Shown here in pieces: positions 22,815 through 35,554 of a stretch of DNA of 64,000 bases. Within the stretch, counting starts at the first letter, position 1; each line of letters starts with the position of its first letter. The notes under the pieces were generated by a model. It saw nothing but the letters and a program-made list of their open reading frames with translations. It made no database searches and was not told the DNA's origin. A program made the position numbers and the translations under genes. The DNA comes from Platycnemis pennipes (taxonomy: Eukaryota; Arthropoda; Insecta; Odonata; Platycnemididae). The stretch spans positions 156,938,688 through 157,002,687 of the forward strand of contig OW121848.1 of assembly GCA_933228895.1 (NCBI GenBank), in the 5' to 3' direction.

Positions 22815-23395
22815 ACAGTCATATTCAACTATGGGATCCTAATGAATTAGGTTTGATCAGAGAACTAGACAGTGTGCAGCCTAGAGCAGCAAGGTTACCT
22901 AGTTAAAAGGTGTTACGATAGGTTGAGTAGTGTTTCAGAATTAATACAAGAATTAGGGTGGGAATCATTATCAGAGCATAGGTTAAAATACATATTAAAT
23001 CTATTAGAGAAATTTCAATCGGATAGCTTTACTGAAGATGTTAGGTACATATTAAAAACACCGGCGTATTATGCTAGATTCGACCAGATAAGTAAGATTA
23101 GAGAGATAGATTGTGGTACTGATGGATTCCAAATGTCATTTTTCCCCCGTACTATAAGAGAACTGAATAGGCAGCATAACAAAGGGATAGGTAGGGGAAA
23201 TATTTTAGAGTAATCTGTAGTGCATGATGCATATATTAATTCCTTAAATACTACAGATACTGACAATCTAGCTGCATGAGACCCTATAGTTGCTTGTTTG
23301 CATGTCAAAGTGCATGTTTGGTGATATTCACCCCCTGCCACACACCCTCGCGGTGGCTTACAGGGTATCGTGTAGATGTAGATGTAGATGAACTA
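22815..23395 (+). mobile_element. LINE family B, 5'-truncated copy
   Basis: Plus strand. It starts within the RT C-terminus at about 22825 (WDPNELGLIRELDSVQ), continues through a frame change near 22900 and ends with the 3' UTR. The tail is a clean GTAGAT hexamer run at 23365-23390. The sequence 5' of 22815 is unrelated to other copies, which marks the truncation point. Confidence 0.85.
22825..23213 (+). pseudogene. Non-LTR reverse transcriptase, C-terminal fragment
   Basis: WDPNELGLIRELDSVQ lies in one frame up to about 22905. After a frameshift, VKRCYDRLSSVSELIQELGW runs on to a stop at 23213, passing through KFQSDSFTEDVRYILKTPAY and PRTIRELNRQ. The FFPRTIRELN ending is the usual C-terminal end of this family. 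It is inactive because of the frameshift and missing N-terminal domains. Confidence 0.8.
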
Positions 23396-24283
23396 CTCGT
23401 CATCATATCTTGCCAAGATTTACAACCAATCCGCGTTTCCCTAATTAAAAGTCTCTTTATATATTTCTCATTTGCCGCCTCCTTCATCCTGCACAACCTA
23501 GTTACTCCCAAACAGAGTGAACCACGGCCGATCCCCACAAGGCGCTTACTTCAATGGACGGCTACAGACGGGGCTTAGTAATCTATAAGCTGGACGCCAG
23601 GTTCTCGAGCGTTCAGGAAGAATAAATAATGTTAGTTCACACGCAATAGAGATGCAAGAATCTGAAAATACGTCTGTTAAATAAATATTTTACTAAGTTC
23701 TGTAGAATTCGGAGAACGTCTAGAATAGGAAAGCCGGGAAAAAAAGAAGATATATTAGAGTTTAATCCTTAAGAGTTAAATCCTTAAATTTGCTTTGTTT
23801 CATGGGCGAGTGTTTTTTTTTGGTATCCTTATCATGGTTAATTAAACTCAACTCTCACTACCACATCTTAGGTTGCCATCAGCTGTGTCTATAACCTATG
23901 TATAATTCAACAACTATTGGAAAATGACTCGTAAACATTACAACCAATGAGAGCCAAGAACAAAACAATATTATGTCAGGTAGGGTACAGCTCAGTTACG
24001 GTGCTCACAGCAGAGGTCTATTGGCTCAATCCCACAATTCGTGTAGTTTGTTCAAATCACGTGATCTCGTAAAGTTTTGCGCTTAATTGTCCTTCACTGC
24101 AACAAGAACCGAAATCAGAACGCTTAAAGCCAATCCGTAAAGATAATAATGGAATTGGATTTAAAATAATCGCCGTGAGGGCATAAAAAATCAGAATATT
24201 TTTAAGAGGCCATTTGTGTTAACAATAAATGCTGTAACAATTAAATCTATGCCTAATCTGGATAGGAATGCAGTCAGAACAAT
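23396..24283. other. Unassigned sequence
   Basis: No recognised gene or repeat. Confidence 0.4.
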
Positions 24284-24475
24284 GGAATGATGAAATAAAT
24301 GCGCATCCTTTTCCGGCGAACAGATTGAGTAAATTCTTCTCGCGTTTTCCGCCGGTTCAGATTGTCCATGTTAGTCGACGTTTCGATACTCGGCTCTCGG
24401 GCTTTGAAACGTCGGCCAGCATGGACGCTCTGAACCGGTGGAAATCGCGAGAAGAATTTATTCAAGGGAATGATG
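24284..24475. mobile_element. Palindromic insertion, Penelope-like terminal sequence
   Basis: Imperfect inverted repeat with about 60-bp arms (24327-24388 and 24402-24463) and a loop of about 13 bp, both arms carrying GACGTTTC/GAAACGTC. 'ccttttccggcgaa' at 24307-24320 matches the terminal block of the palindrome at 62.3 kb. The unit is flanked by a 9-bp direct repeat, GGAATGATG (24284-24292 and 24467-24475), a likely target-site duplication. The two opposing 60-70 codon frames are mirror products of the palindrome. Confidence 0.75.
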
Positions 24476-24599
24476 GCTAAAATACCTCGCTTGCAATTAA
24501 GAGAAAATAACGGCCACGAAATTTGGCGTCTGCACGTGCGCTAGATTCTGATCCTGTTTTAAGTTTTGCAGAGAGACAATGCGAGGCTTGAGAAATGAT

Positions 24600-25405
24600 A
24601 CCTACATCTACATAATACCCTGCAAGCCACCATAAAGGTCTGTGGCAGGAGGTGAACTCTCACCAAGCATCCACCACATATCGTGCATAAAAAAAGATTA
24701 GTACTTGTATAGGTACTGTTCAAAACCACGCTATTTAAAAAAAGATAAAAATAGCAAAGCATACATGCAAAAACATGCCGTTAGTTGGGTTAGCTTTAAG
24801 TACTTATACCAACATGCAGCTACCAATGTTATCCATTGCTACACTCGTACTGGATATATTTACCGTTATTCATATACCTAATAGTACGAGGAAAAAAGGA
24901 CATTTTGAATCGGTCAGTTCGGCAATCAATTTCTCTAATTTTGTGATTATGGTCCAGGCCACCATTGTAAGTAGGGATCCGCAAAATATTTTTAACATCA
25001 TCACTGAAAATATGGTCTTGGAATTTGTTTAAGAGATTAAGCCTGTATTTAAACCTGCGATCTGACAATGATTCCCAATTTAATTCATTTAATAGACTGG
25101 TTACGCTAATAAGGCTATCATACCGTCCCTTTACAAATCTTGCCGATCTTCGCTGCACACGTTCAAGTTCGTTATTTAGACCGATTTCGTAGGGATCCCA
25201 TACACTGGCAGCATATTCCAAATGAGGTCTTACAAGGGAAAAGTAGCTGATTTGCTCGTACATGATCGTCACATTTACCCAGTACTCTTTTGACGAATCC
25301 CAGTTTACGATTCGCTTGACCCATTATTTCACGTATGTGTTTACTCCAGGAAAGATCATGTGGAAATTTGGGCATCCTGATTCCCGTCACTAAATCAATC
25401 ATCAC
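24600..25405 (-). mobile_element. LINE family B, best-preserved RT C-terminus
   Basis: Minus strand. The tail CTACATCTACATAATAC is at 24602-24618, followed by the 3' UTR to about 24850 and then coding sequence to about 25405. This copy keeps the junction that is interrupted at 6.46 kb and serves as the empty-site reference for the family A insertion. It is 5'-truncated. Confidence 0.85.
24829..25405 (-). pseudogene. Non-LTR reverse transcriptase, thumb and C-terminus
   Basis: The N-terminal part lies in one frame (25172-25405) and reads LSWSKHIREIMGQANRKLGF, the conserved segment after the polymerase palm. A frameshift near 25255-25270 leads into the second frame (24829-25272), which reads VRPHLEYAASVWDPYE, then RVQRRSARFVKGRYDS, NWESLSDRRFKYRLNLLNKF and FFPRTIRYMN. 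This is the C-terminal order of Jockey/CR1-type RTs. It lacks the endonuclease and the catalytic YADD region. Confidence 0.85.
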
Positions 25406-28400
25406 TCAGAACAGTCTTTAATAGAAAAACTCTATTGAATATATTATGTGCGAATTCATCGTTGATCGAGCCGACCCATGCTGGAACCTTCCCCTCCATC
25501 CCTCGCTCTCCCCTCATGCAAGGAGAGGAAGAGCGGAAAATCCAGTTCTGGCCTCACATCCCCTCAGAGCGGCAAGTGAATTTCTTGTCGCCTAACACTA
25601 TCCTTTCTCCCACCTCGAGGCGCGATAGTGACTTCAGCTCGTCGCGTGGCGAGAGTGGAAATAGCCCACAAAATAAAGAAAAATAAACCTCTCGCGCCAT
25701 TCACCTATTCGGCGCAATTCCATTCTCGGCGCTGTAAAAAGCCGTCGACGCGCGAAAGTGAGGAATCCACGATTGCTCCGCTGCTATCCCTGGCTTACGA
25801 GCTCTCGCGGAGTTACGAGGGACTCGACGGTAGGAATGTTGATGTTCTGCGAATCAGCGGGTGAAAATTTCACTGGTGAAATGTTTGTTCCAGGTGAAAA
25901 CCTTGGAATCATTAGCCGCATTATTAAAGGCAACAGTATGAGAAATCGGGAAAAGGAAATTTGGTTGCACCTTTGATGGAAAAAAATGCTAATGCAAAAA
26001 AAAAAAATCTTAGAACTTAAACATTCCACAATTCGCATTTCAGCTGCTACAAGCTTCGACGTCCTTCATTATTATCAAATGGACAAAAATGTAACCAGTC
26101 TTAAGCACATACCCTTTGCAGTGGAAGTGGGCAGGGTAGGGATGACCTCCCATGGGGAAGGAGGGAGGGGGGAAGTGAGTTGGGTGAACCGAGAGGAGTG
26201 GGGGAGTCCTCTAAAGGTATTCTAACTGGGTTCCTGCTCCGTGATATCTTACACTGCTCCAAGGTTTGCAGGCGATGTCCCCTATGTCAATAGCGAAGGA
26301 ACTGTATTTGAGCAGAACAATAATCCCACTTGTTCGAATTCATACCACAATTTCAAGATCGCCACCGCCACCTCAACTACTATAATAATGGCTGAAGGCG
26401 ACGAAATATAGTTATGAATAGAACGATTATAAGCAATTTAATTCCATCCGTAGAGAGTAGAACCTGTACATCAAGTTAAGCCCGAAGACGTAAACTCAAA
26501 ATACCATTAACTAATGTTTTAACACATGGCTACTTACATATATAGAACGTTTATGAAAATAAACTAATGACAGAACTCAAGGGCCAAAGATGTTGACTAA
26601 AAAGCTAAGAAATAACACAATACTTTATCAAGGTATCAAAAACATATAAGATGGGTATTTTCAGGAAAAACCTTGCTTTTGAGTACTTTTAACGTTTAAA
26701 ATTATAATTTAGGCAACGAAAAAAATTGTGTTTACAACATTAATTAGCAATCCCCGAAGTAAGCCTCTTTGTCTTCTAATATAGGCAATTACAAGAAATA
26801 TAAAAGCATTGATCAAATATTTGCCTGGAATACCCAAGTGTAAATCGTGAATAATCATTTTGCATGGAAAGAAACATTCATGCCATCAACTTAATATCCA
26901 ATTAACGTTCCTGCTTTGACAGTTGGTAAATTCAATTAACTGCAGATTCATACACTCCGAATAGCTTTTCTATCCACATCATCGAAAATATCTTTTATTT
27001 TTATCTCAGAAGGCGTTAACGCCGCCCTATAAGTATTTTTAGTAAAAAAAGTTAATTTTTATGGAATAATTAATGTACAAACTGCATCAAAATTTAACAG
27101 AGTATTTATTTTTAAAAAATTAAAGCTGTGAAAATAAACTTTTGCGTCCTAATAATGAATGGGTGTTAAGCTTTACTGTAGCTTATTAAGGTAATGACGC
27201 AGCCACAATTAGAGTAAAACTTAACAGGATGTTAGGAAGGATTAAAAACCATGAAACATAAGTTGAAGAAAAGAAAAAAGTCGCATCACTTCTGATTTAA
27301 TATGCATTAGGCCGTTGTTCTTTATCACACTTTCTAATAGCCAAGTTCGTTGGAGTGTTTTTCAAATGGCGATTTTAAATAAAGTCGTCAATTGCGACAT
27401 ATGGAAGCAAAAGCCCGCAATAGCATTACTTCCAGTAATGAAAGAACTCCCAAATTTTTCAGTGAAATTAGGTTACACATTCGAAAGTATTTTAACGAGG
27501 AAATCTTCCTTTTATAGCTTCGATGGAAACATTCCTTTTTTCCCCACTCCAGAAAGGAAAACAGATTGGCGATGAGTTCGGAGTTTCGTTGATTTCGCGT
27601 TCGGAGGTCAAGATGGACAGTTGGTGCCGCATTGAAAGTAGTATGGAGAAAGAGAGAAATCAAGATAGATAGGTTATCAATCATGCCGAGGGGTGCAAGG
27701 GAGGATGAGAATAAGGGTGCTCGAAGAATGTAGGTCGAGCCGAATTGATGCCAAACGTTCCTTCAAGGAAGACGTTTTTTTTCGATGGTTGGAAGAGAGG
27801 AATGAGTATCGGAAAAAAAATCCGCCAGAAACCTCGATCCGAATATTTGATTACTCGCGACAGCACCACTAAACAACAAAAAGACGCGAAGCACTGTTTT
27901 ACCTCTAATCTTGAATTGGCGTATAATGAACACTGGAAGTAAGTGGGTAAGATGCACTTTGCGAAGGATTACGAAACATGATTATCACTACCTTCACAAT
28001 GGATGAAGGTTAAAGAGAATCTATTAAAGTATACAGTGCTTTAAAAATAATTCTTTTAGTTGAAGTTATGAGAAGATATTGAATCTCAGCAATTTTTTCG
28101 TTCTGTTATCTCCACTCTAGCCGCCGCGTTAACAAAAACAACCATTTCTCGATTCTATTTCCACAATTTCAAATGTCCAAACCCGAAAAATTCGCAACCG
28201 ACTATCTCATCCCCTTTAGAATTACAAAATGCACCACAGAGACGAAATATCTGAATTTATTCGGAATTTTTAGGGCAATAAATGGTCAGAACTGGAATTT
28301 CGCTATTAAAATATTTGCCATAAACGAATGCGAAAAACGGAGACAATATCTCAGAGGAATTCTCATAAATTACGTGGTGAAGAAAATGTAACCATTATTT

Positions 28401-28730
28401 CAGCCAATGCCTAAATATGAGATGCGTTACGCTTGGATTGGCCTGCAATAAGAAATCAACTAAGTAAAACAAAAAGCTGACTGTTTACTGATTCTAAAAG
28501 CCGTCTTCATTGCCAATTATTTTCTGTATATTGTTTTTCTCCTAGTAAAATCCTAGTTTTCTCCTAGTAAAAAAAAAAAAAATAGAAATTACCTTTGTGT
28601 CAATTTTTTTATAACTGCTGCCGATATATATTTTGCGCGTCACATCCGCGCAGAAATGTAACATTCTATGAGGAAATAATATGGCTTCATATCGAAATTA
28701 TTCACAAGTGCTTATATAAAATTTATTTGG
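25406..28730. other. Unassigned sequence, 3.3 kb
   Basis: 25480-25830 is GC-richer with overlapping frames. From 26.3 kb on the sequence is AT-rich with no frame above about 100 codons and no recognised repeat. Confidence 0.45.
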
Positions 28731-30589
28731 ATTGATGGCATATCGTAATCATCATCGCTCAGCCTCAATTGGTGAGCCCACAGAAGAGAATTCACTATTG
28801 CACGGCACCCAGACAGCCTTCCTTTCGGCATCTTCTTTGACTTTGTCCTGCTATCTGCGTACTTATCCCCTCAGTTTTCCACATTCCATTCCTTTAACTC
28901 CACTTGACAACAAACGATCACTTCCCTTGCGAAGCAAAACAAGTAATTGGGGTTCCCTTTCTTATCAACCGTAGTATTTACATCCCACTATTACATCCAA
29001 AATCTCTTTAGGTCACACTCCTTCGATCAGACTCTCTTCATCCATTTCCACCCATCATCGCATGTCCAGACCATTTGATCGTTATTTCTCTTCACAATGG
29101 TTTGTTTACATTAATGTTGTTATGCACAAATGTAGGTACGTCAGCAGCCTCGATCAATTTTTTTCCCGATCCATCAAACAAAGGAGACTCACGTTTCAGT
29201 ATTATCCAACATCATTCTTCTTTCCATCAATTAACTCGAATGTTAGTTTTTAGTGTAGCAAATGAATTTTATTCATCATCCTCCATACCATGACACGTAG
29301 TATATATTTTGGCATTTTCTTGAACATATCTCATAATGCTTCCCCTTCCCTTCCTCTTCATCACCGAACCAGTTCCATGAAATATCACTTCCAGTAGTCA
29401 ACCCGTTTCGTTGCATTAATCGTTTTTCTGGCTCTGGCCCCAAAACATTGCATCCACTTATATCTTCTGCTGTTCATTATTCATATTTCCGTTCTAGATG
29501 TACTACCCTGACAATGAGTCTGAATTACTAAACAAACATTTCTTTTATTCCTGCCAGTATTTTTTACACGTCTGGTGCTTACAAGATCTTCAATCGGGTT
29601 TCATGCTCAAGAGACATCTGAAATATTTATATGACAACAACAAGGATAGTTTCCTTTCTTTCAAGAAGTATGGGTTTGGACTACACAAAATCATCTTTGG
29701 CAATGAGGGAGGACCAAGTAGGCAGTAGAAAGTAGACTTAAAAAGTGAACCACAAGTTTAAGAAGATAAAAAATCCTCCATCAGTCATTCTCGAACTCAA
29801 AGAAACTACACCACAAAACAGTGACAGTTTTTCTACCGATATTCTTCACAGGCAAAACAGCATTTGCCTCTTTTCCTCAAAATCAGTGAAGAGGAATTGG
29901 AACTATCACTTTAGTCAAGTGCGTGATAATCTGTGCGTTCCCCTCAGCATTCGAGCGCAAACGGCGAACCATCAAAAACACATTTCACGGGAAGAGCGCA
30001 GTAAAAGAGGCTTTTGTGGGACAGCCCCTCGCGCTGCCTTATAGATGGACAGACAGACCTTTAGCCCCCCCCCCTCTAACGCTCGTCCAACACATATCCC
30101 AGACCCCCGAGGATTTGCTTAAGTGGCCTTTATCGCTGAGCATGCATTCGAAATGTTCCTTATTGCAAAGTAGGCGCGGTGCGAGCCACACACTCTGCGA
30201 ACTTAATATCCCGCGATACTAAACGGCAATTTTCATGAGGTCTGAGAACTACCTCGGACCTTATGAAAATCTTTATGATAAGAATGAAATAGATGTAAAA
30301 GAACCTTTTAACTAATAGAAGTAATAAAAGACGGTACTCAGTTATGGGGGTCAAATAGTCGTCTTTTACGACCAATACTGCAGAACATAAATCAGAAACC
30401 ATCAGTGAAGAAGCAAGAATAAAGGAGTAAAGCAATATTTAGCACGGTCTCCTGCGATTTTTAATATTTTCATCGATGATATAAGGGTTATGACAGAGCC
30501 AGAAAGAGATGGAGAGAGAACTCTTGTTGCCATAGAAAAGAGATCAGGTGAGAACCAAAGTTCAAGTCCCATGATATTGAATTCGGGAA
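28731..30589. other. Unassigned sequence
   Basis: No recognised gene. There are short open frames of 60-100 codons only. A small inverted repeat, 'ttttcatgaggtctgag' with 'ctcggaccttatgaaaa', lies at 30231-30269. Confidence 0.4.
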
Positions 30590-30799
30590 TAAAAAGCTCT
30601 CAGAGGTGTTGCTATCTGGTAAGCTGGATAACAGGCGTCGCATAAAGTACGAAGCAAATAATCATCAGATTAGCCCAGATAAAGAATGGGTTCCACCAGT
30701 AGTAGAATCTACTCACATCTTGGCTTGGAAAGCTTGGAAGTAAGGATAGACTTCTTTAGAACTTGTTTCTTTATGGCAATTGGATATGAGAAATAATAG

Positions 30800-31000
30800 C
30801 GGCAAAAAATCCAGGCAGGAAGCTCCCGAAATGCAGCTTTTCTGGAGAATGCTGAAAAAGAAAATGTATTGACCGAGTGGCCAACCAAGAAGTCGTAAGA
30901 AGTGTGGGAGGAAGGAGAAGTCTGCTGAAAACTTAGAGGTGGAGGAGATAACCTAATTTTCCATATATAGAGACAAGATGGTCTAAAAAAAAGTCATGAG
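30800..31000 (+). mobile_element. RTE-like LINE remnant, strongly decayed
   Basis: Frame-broken sequence parallel to 41.37-41.54 kb: 'gctgaaaaagaaaatgtattgaccg', 'gaggaaggagaagtctgctgaaaac', and later 'agacaagatgg'. It corresponds to the MLKISW..RV and RRSLLKT..RRR..IGH.LRHD segments of the RTE C-terminus. No open frame remains. Confidence 0.45.
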
Positions 31001-31479
31001 GTATACGGATTAAGTAGTGAAGAGTCAAAGAGAAATGAATTTTAAAGGTAAGATGAGGGTATAGATTGAATCGAGTGAGGCGATAATCTGTGAAAAAGTG
31101 ACATGCTGAAAGAAAAACTTTGACGATGTATTTTTCACATACTTTTTTCTTTACCAAACCCTACCGGAGAATTGTTGACTTACGATGAAAATTACTAAAA
31201 TATATATAGCAAAATATTTTCGACAATTTCGTTTAAAGCACTTCAATAATTTTCAACGATCTGGATATTTTTGACGATTGACAAGACGTAGTATAAAAAA
31301 GCAAATAAATGTAGTGAACACGAGTTAACTGATGTCATTATCCCAAGTCTTTGAGGAATGTTGTATGAAAGTATAATAGAAATAAGGTGAAACTATGAGA
31401 TAATTAAATATTTCTCACTCACTCCATCGGTGACCACCCAGAAGGTTATTTGGAATGAAGGTAGCCTCATCGTGCTAAT
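31001..31479. other. Unassigned sequence
   Basis: AT-rich; nothing recognised. Confidence 0.35.
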
Positions 31480-31700
31480 TCCAGCAGTTAGCTCAAGTAC
31501 GATGTTCATATCTTAATGTAGAGTGATCGAAGATCTAAAAAGATCGAAGATGTTCATATCTAGATCGAAGTTAACTTTGTGGTATTGCGTTGTAATATCT
31601 GTGAGACAAAAAACTTTTACGTAAACCACTTATTTTTATGTTTAAATTACACGACCCGGGTTTCGGTGGTGATGATTCTTTCCATGAATCCTCAGCGATT
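31480..31700 (+). repeat. Penelope-type terminal repeat, single-arm copy
   Basis: Contains 'cagcagttagctcaag', 'gtattgcgttgtaa', 'ttaaattacacgacccgg' and GTTTCGG in the same order as 31977-32300. The opposite arm is absent, so it does not fold back. A local direct repeat 'gatgttcatatct' is at 31501-31513 and 31548-31560. Confidence 0.6.
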
Positions 31701-31974
31701 TTCAACTGAATTGTAAAATAAAATTCTTGAAAATAGCCTTAGAAACTGTAGATGTCAGGGCCACCGAAATATTATAAAAAAATGTCTCAGATGACCCTTA
31801 TATTTAACTGATTTTACCATGCCTTTGATTTCAGTGTTTTTATTTATCGCGATTTTGAATCATATTTATATAGCAATATCTATAGGCTACTGCCTAATCG
31901 TTTTGAAAACCGAGAGTTCGATTAAACCATGAGCTAGACAATAACCGGGATGTTGAATCTAAAGTGGATGTCAT

Positions 31975-32445
31975 ACTCCAGCAGTTAGCTCAAGATTCGA
32001 TACTTGGTCGATACATTATCTTCTATGCCACATTCAGTATATTTTTCCTTGCTGATAGTCTTCATCAGCACATAGCGTGCCGGAAAAAATTTCCCGTTTG
32101 TGTTCAGTTTCCATTACAGTTCTCTTACCTCTCATTCTTTCTAAACATCTTTTGCTAGAACTCGATCTAATAATTTGATCATCAAAATTAACTAGATTGA
32201 AGAAAACTTCGCGGTATTGCGTTGTAATTTCTGTGATACAAAAAGTTTTAGGTAAACCACTTATTTTTATATTTAAATTACACGACCCGGATTTCGATGA
32301 CTCAATATCATCATTAGGCGTATTTGAATCTTTATTGAATCCAATACGCTTGATGATGATGATAACTTATCGAAACCCGGGTCGTGTAATTTAAATATAA
32401 AAATAAGCGGTTTACGTAAAAGTTTTTTGTCTCACAGAAATTTCA
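31975..32445. repeat. Palindromic element, Penelope-type terminal repeats
   Basis: It starts with 'cagcagttagctcaag' (31979) and contains a near-continuous palindrome at 32228-32440. The outer arms (32228-32300 and 32370-32440) differ at a few positions, and the inner arms include 'catcattaggcgtatt' and 'aatacgcttgatgatg'. The palindrome's right half reads TTGATGATGATG, then CGAAACCCGGGTCGTG, the hammerhead-core-like order also seen in other copies here. No transposase or RT is present. Confidence 0.7.
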
Positions 32446-33429
32446 TCATTTTTTGTACCACTGCATTTTAAATATTTTGAGTCTTAGTTACGCTCTGCAG
32501 CTCTTTCTCCCGCTGCCATAAGGGTCATTCCTCTAGTTACGTGGAAAAAGCATTTAGTGAGGTTCTCCTTGCGGAATGAACAATTTTGGTTTGACCAAGG
32601 CGTGAGCCATGCACAATCCACCTCCGACATCACATTAAAATACGTTTCCATCTTCCCCCGGCAGAGAGAATCGACAAAATCGCGTTTGCCTGGAGATGCT
32701 TCGACAGGGCCCGAGAGAGTGGATGCGTCGGGAAGACTTTAAAAGTGTGCTTTAATTGCACACTCATCTGCGCAGGGAAGGACATTTCTCGCCGCACAGG
32801 GGGCCTCCCGCCACGCCACCCTCCCCCTGCGGCCGGGAGGAGAAGCAGGGGCTCTGCGACAAGAGACGGTCGGCGCGCGCTTACCGGGGAGCAGGCACGA
32901 TTGCCTTCCTCTCTCTCCAGCGGAGATAAGGCACGCCTCGCACTGCCTTTTCGCTTCTAATGCATCCCGCGTGAGGCTAAGCTCGGACTTCAGGCGTGTT
33001 TTTAGTTTCCAGCCGGTCCATTCGGCCCATACGCCCACCCAAGTGTTGGGCGTAGCGGAGAGAAGTGGATTTCCCTCCGTTACGTCGTATTGCGGCGACG
33101 GGTGGGGGTTGGGAGGAGTGGGAGGGCGCTGGTGGAGGGGGCGTCCGTGCATTTGTGCGTGTAGCGCCGGGGCCTCTCTGAAGTAACTCTTCAAAGCAAG
33201 CGGACAAAGTTTTCGGAATAACTCTCTCTGCAACTCGACACCATGCATCCAGAATGGGGGACGAAACAATGAGTTTTTGGCACTTGGCCTTCTGCCGAAC
33301 GCGATAGATGGGTTCATCTACTTTGTTTCGCTAGTACCTCATTTTTGTAGAATGGCTCTTTTCCAACGCTATTCCCCTCTCCAGTTAGCATAATCTTTAC
33401 CTTTCAATTACTAAAATATCTCCCCATTT
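32446..33429. other. GC-rich block and flanks
   Basis: 32690-33220 is one of the most GC-rich stretches in the window. Both strands are open (32739-33317 minus, 192 codons; 32745-32960 and 32971-33186 plus). The minus frame is Arg/Pro/Ala-rich without a recognised domain. I do not call a gene. Confidence 0.35.
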
Positions 33430-33434
33430 TCATT

Positions 33435-33830
33435 CACATCTACGCAATACCCTGCAAGCACCCGCGATGGCAGGGGATGAAGATCACCAAACATGCACTA
33501 TTGATATGCGACTAGGCTACTACATAGAAACATGTTAGATATAGGGTCAGACAGATTGATGGTTACATAGTAATAATAAAGGGATTGGTTATTAATACAT
33601 GTATCATGCACAACAGACTACCATATTTCACCTACCTATCTCTTCGCTATGCTGCCTATTGTGTTCTCTTATAGTACGGGGGAGAAATGACATTTTGACA
33701 TTGGTAGGATAATTAATCGCTATAATGTTATTTACCTGGTCGAATATAGCAAAATACGCAGGGGTTTTTAATAAATTGTTACACGAATAAATTTTTTCTC
33801 CCTTGCTTTCCATCACACTTTATCCACCAA
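33435..33830 (-). mobile_element. LINE family B, 3' end copy
   Basis: Minus strand. The tail 'catctacgcaataccctgca' is at 33437-33456, followed by a 3' UTR ('tattgtgttctcttatagta') and the last codons of the RT. The frame at 33628-33816 contains LKTPAYFAIFDQVN, then FLPRTIREHNRQ. It is truncated about 400 bp from its 3' end. Confidence 0.8.
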
Positions 33831-35540
33831 TCTACCGTATTTCAAAAGTCACCAATGTTCACCATCTCTTTCTCTGAAGCCCAGTTCATGGAGTCATATA
33901 TCCTAAGAGTTCAAACTCTTTATAGGCATTATCTCTATGTCTTAGGATAAGTTTCCAAAGTGAATTACAAGGAGAATGGACAAGAATAAGTTGCTATTAT
34001 TCGGAGAGATCTTTTTCTTTTCTATTTTTTTCGGAATAACCTTTTTCCAGAATTTCTCTCTCTAATTTATCGTACTCTCTGCCTCTATCAATTAAATTTA
34101 AATTGCTTGTTAGAAAGTTAAATTTTTTTAGGGGATGAAGCTATGCAACGTTATGCCAACAATATTTTACCTACAAAGGAGTTTCACGACATCGGCTATA
34201 TCCCGAAAAAGGAATTTACACAACGTCAGCTCTTCTTATCGGTAAAGGTTACAAATTTTTAATTATTAGTACTAATTAGTATCATACTGGTTTCAAGGCC
34301 TACGAGTCAAGAATATCTTGATAAAGAGGCAGAATTGTTGAAATCGGCTGGGAATATTGCTAAAAGTCAGCGAAGCTAGTGAATATTTGTGAAAAATTAC
34401 CTAGCTATTTATTAGATACTACAACTTTCATGCAGCAAGAAAGTCGAGAAGGTATTACGTCCTCTATGTTTTCCACCATGGTAGAAATTCAAAAACCTTG
34501 CCTTGCTTTGGAAATTAACCAATTAAACCGCTAACCAATTGAAAGAAAATTTCTGAGGCTCGTGTCTGTATGTGAATTTACGATGAAAATGTGAAAGTCA
34601 AAATAGCAGTAGAGAAATCTTAAAAAGAAAGTTCGAAAACACATCTACAGCTTGTTGCTTCAACTGTCTGGATGGCTTACCTAAAACGAAAAATATATCC
34701 GAAGAAGAAATAACGTGGGCTGTGATTAAAAGTGGGCAGTGATCTACGAATTTCAATTGAATTCTATGGAATTTGATAATTCACTGCAATTGAGAAGTTT
34801 GCCATGTGTTCTTCCGAAGCAGTTCACTCGTCACTCCTCAATGAATGGCAACATTAGGACTCATCGCCTATTCCACTGCACCAATTCCTCGACACCGATT
34901 CTCATTCCGTTCCATTCAGTCATTCCCCTCCAGTTCTTCTCTGAAGGTGGCGCCTTTTCTCCACGAAAGTGTTTATCAATACGTCGCCTCCCCGCAGGCA
35001 GTTCCCACCCTCCCTCATTCCCCCACCCACCCTCATTCCCCCACCCACATCCTCCCCCTAATAGCTCCACTCTGCGAGAGGGAGGAGACAGAACGAAGAT
35101 AGGGCGTAAGCTTTTATCAATATTATGCGACTCCACCCTTTCCTTCTGACGGCGAGGGGGCAGGAGAGGAAGGGGTGGTTTCGACCCCTTCTACGCCAAG
35201 ACGGCAACGTCTCCTGGAGCGAGGTAGAAGCAGACCCTTAGTCCTCTTCCTTTCGAACTCTGGGTGAAGTAATGGGAAGATGGGCGCTAATTAAATTGAA
35301 CCCACGGGTCATTCCCCACCGTTGTCGTCGCCGTTATTATTAACCACAATCACTTTGACATTACCGAATCGCAACCCCCAGATTCTGTTGTCGTAGAGTA
35401 GTGTTCGCAGTTCCAGTCTCGCTGAGGGTGCTATACGCGGCACTAACAGTCAAATTACGAGAATCTCCATACTCTCTTTTCGGCTTGTAGGCAGCGGGAA
35501 ATATGGAATATTTTTAGTGATGGGCTAGACGGGTTCCACG
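33831..35540. other. Unassigned sequence
   Basis: No recognised gene. A short tandem repeat of 'ccctcattcccccaccca' (about 2.5 units) lies at 35012-35053. Pyrimidine-rich DNA at 34.9-35.1 kb keeps several frames open. Confidence 0.4.
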
Positions 35541-35554
35541 TTCACGACTTGTTG

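Noticed and set aside
32739..33317. 192-codon minus-strand frame as a gene
   Set aside because: It is Arg/Pro/Ala-rich in a GC-rich block where the opposite strand is equally open; no recognisable motif.
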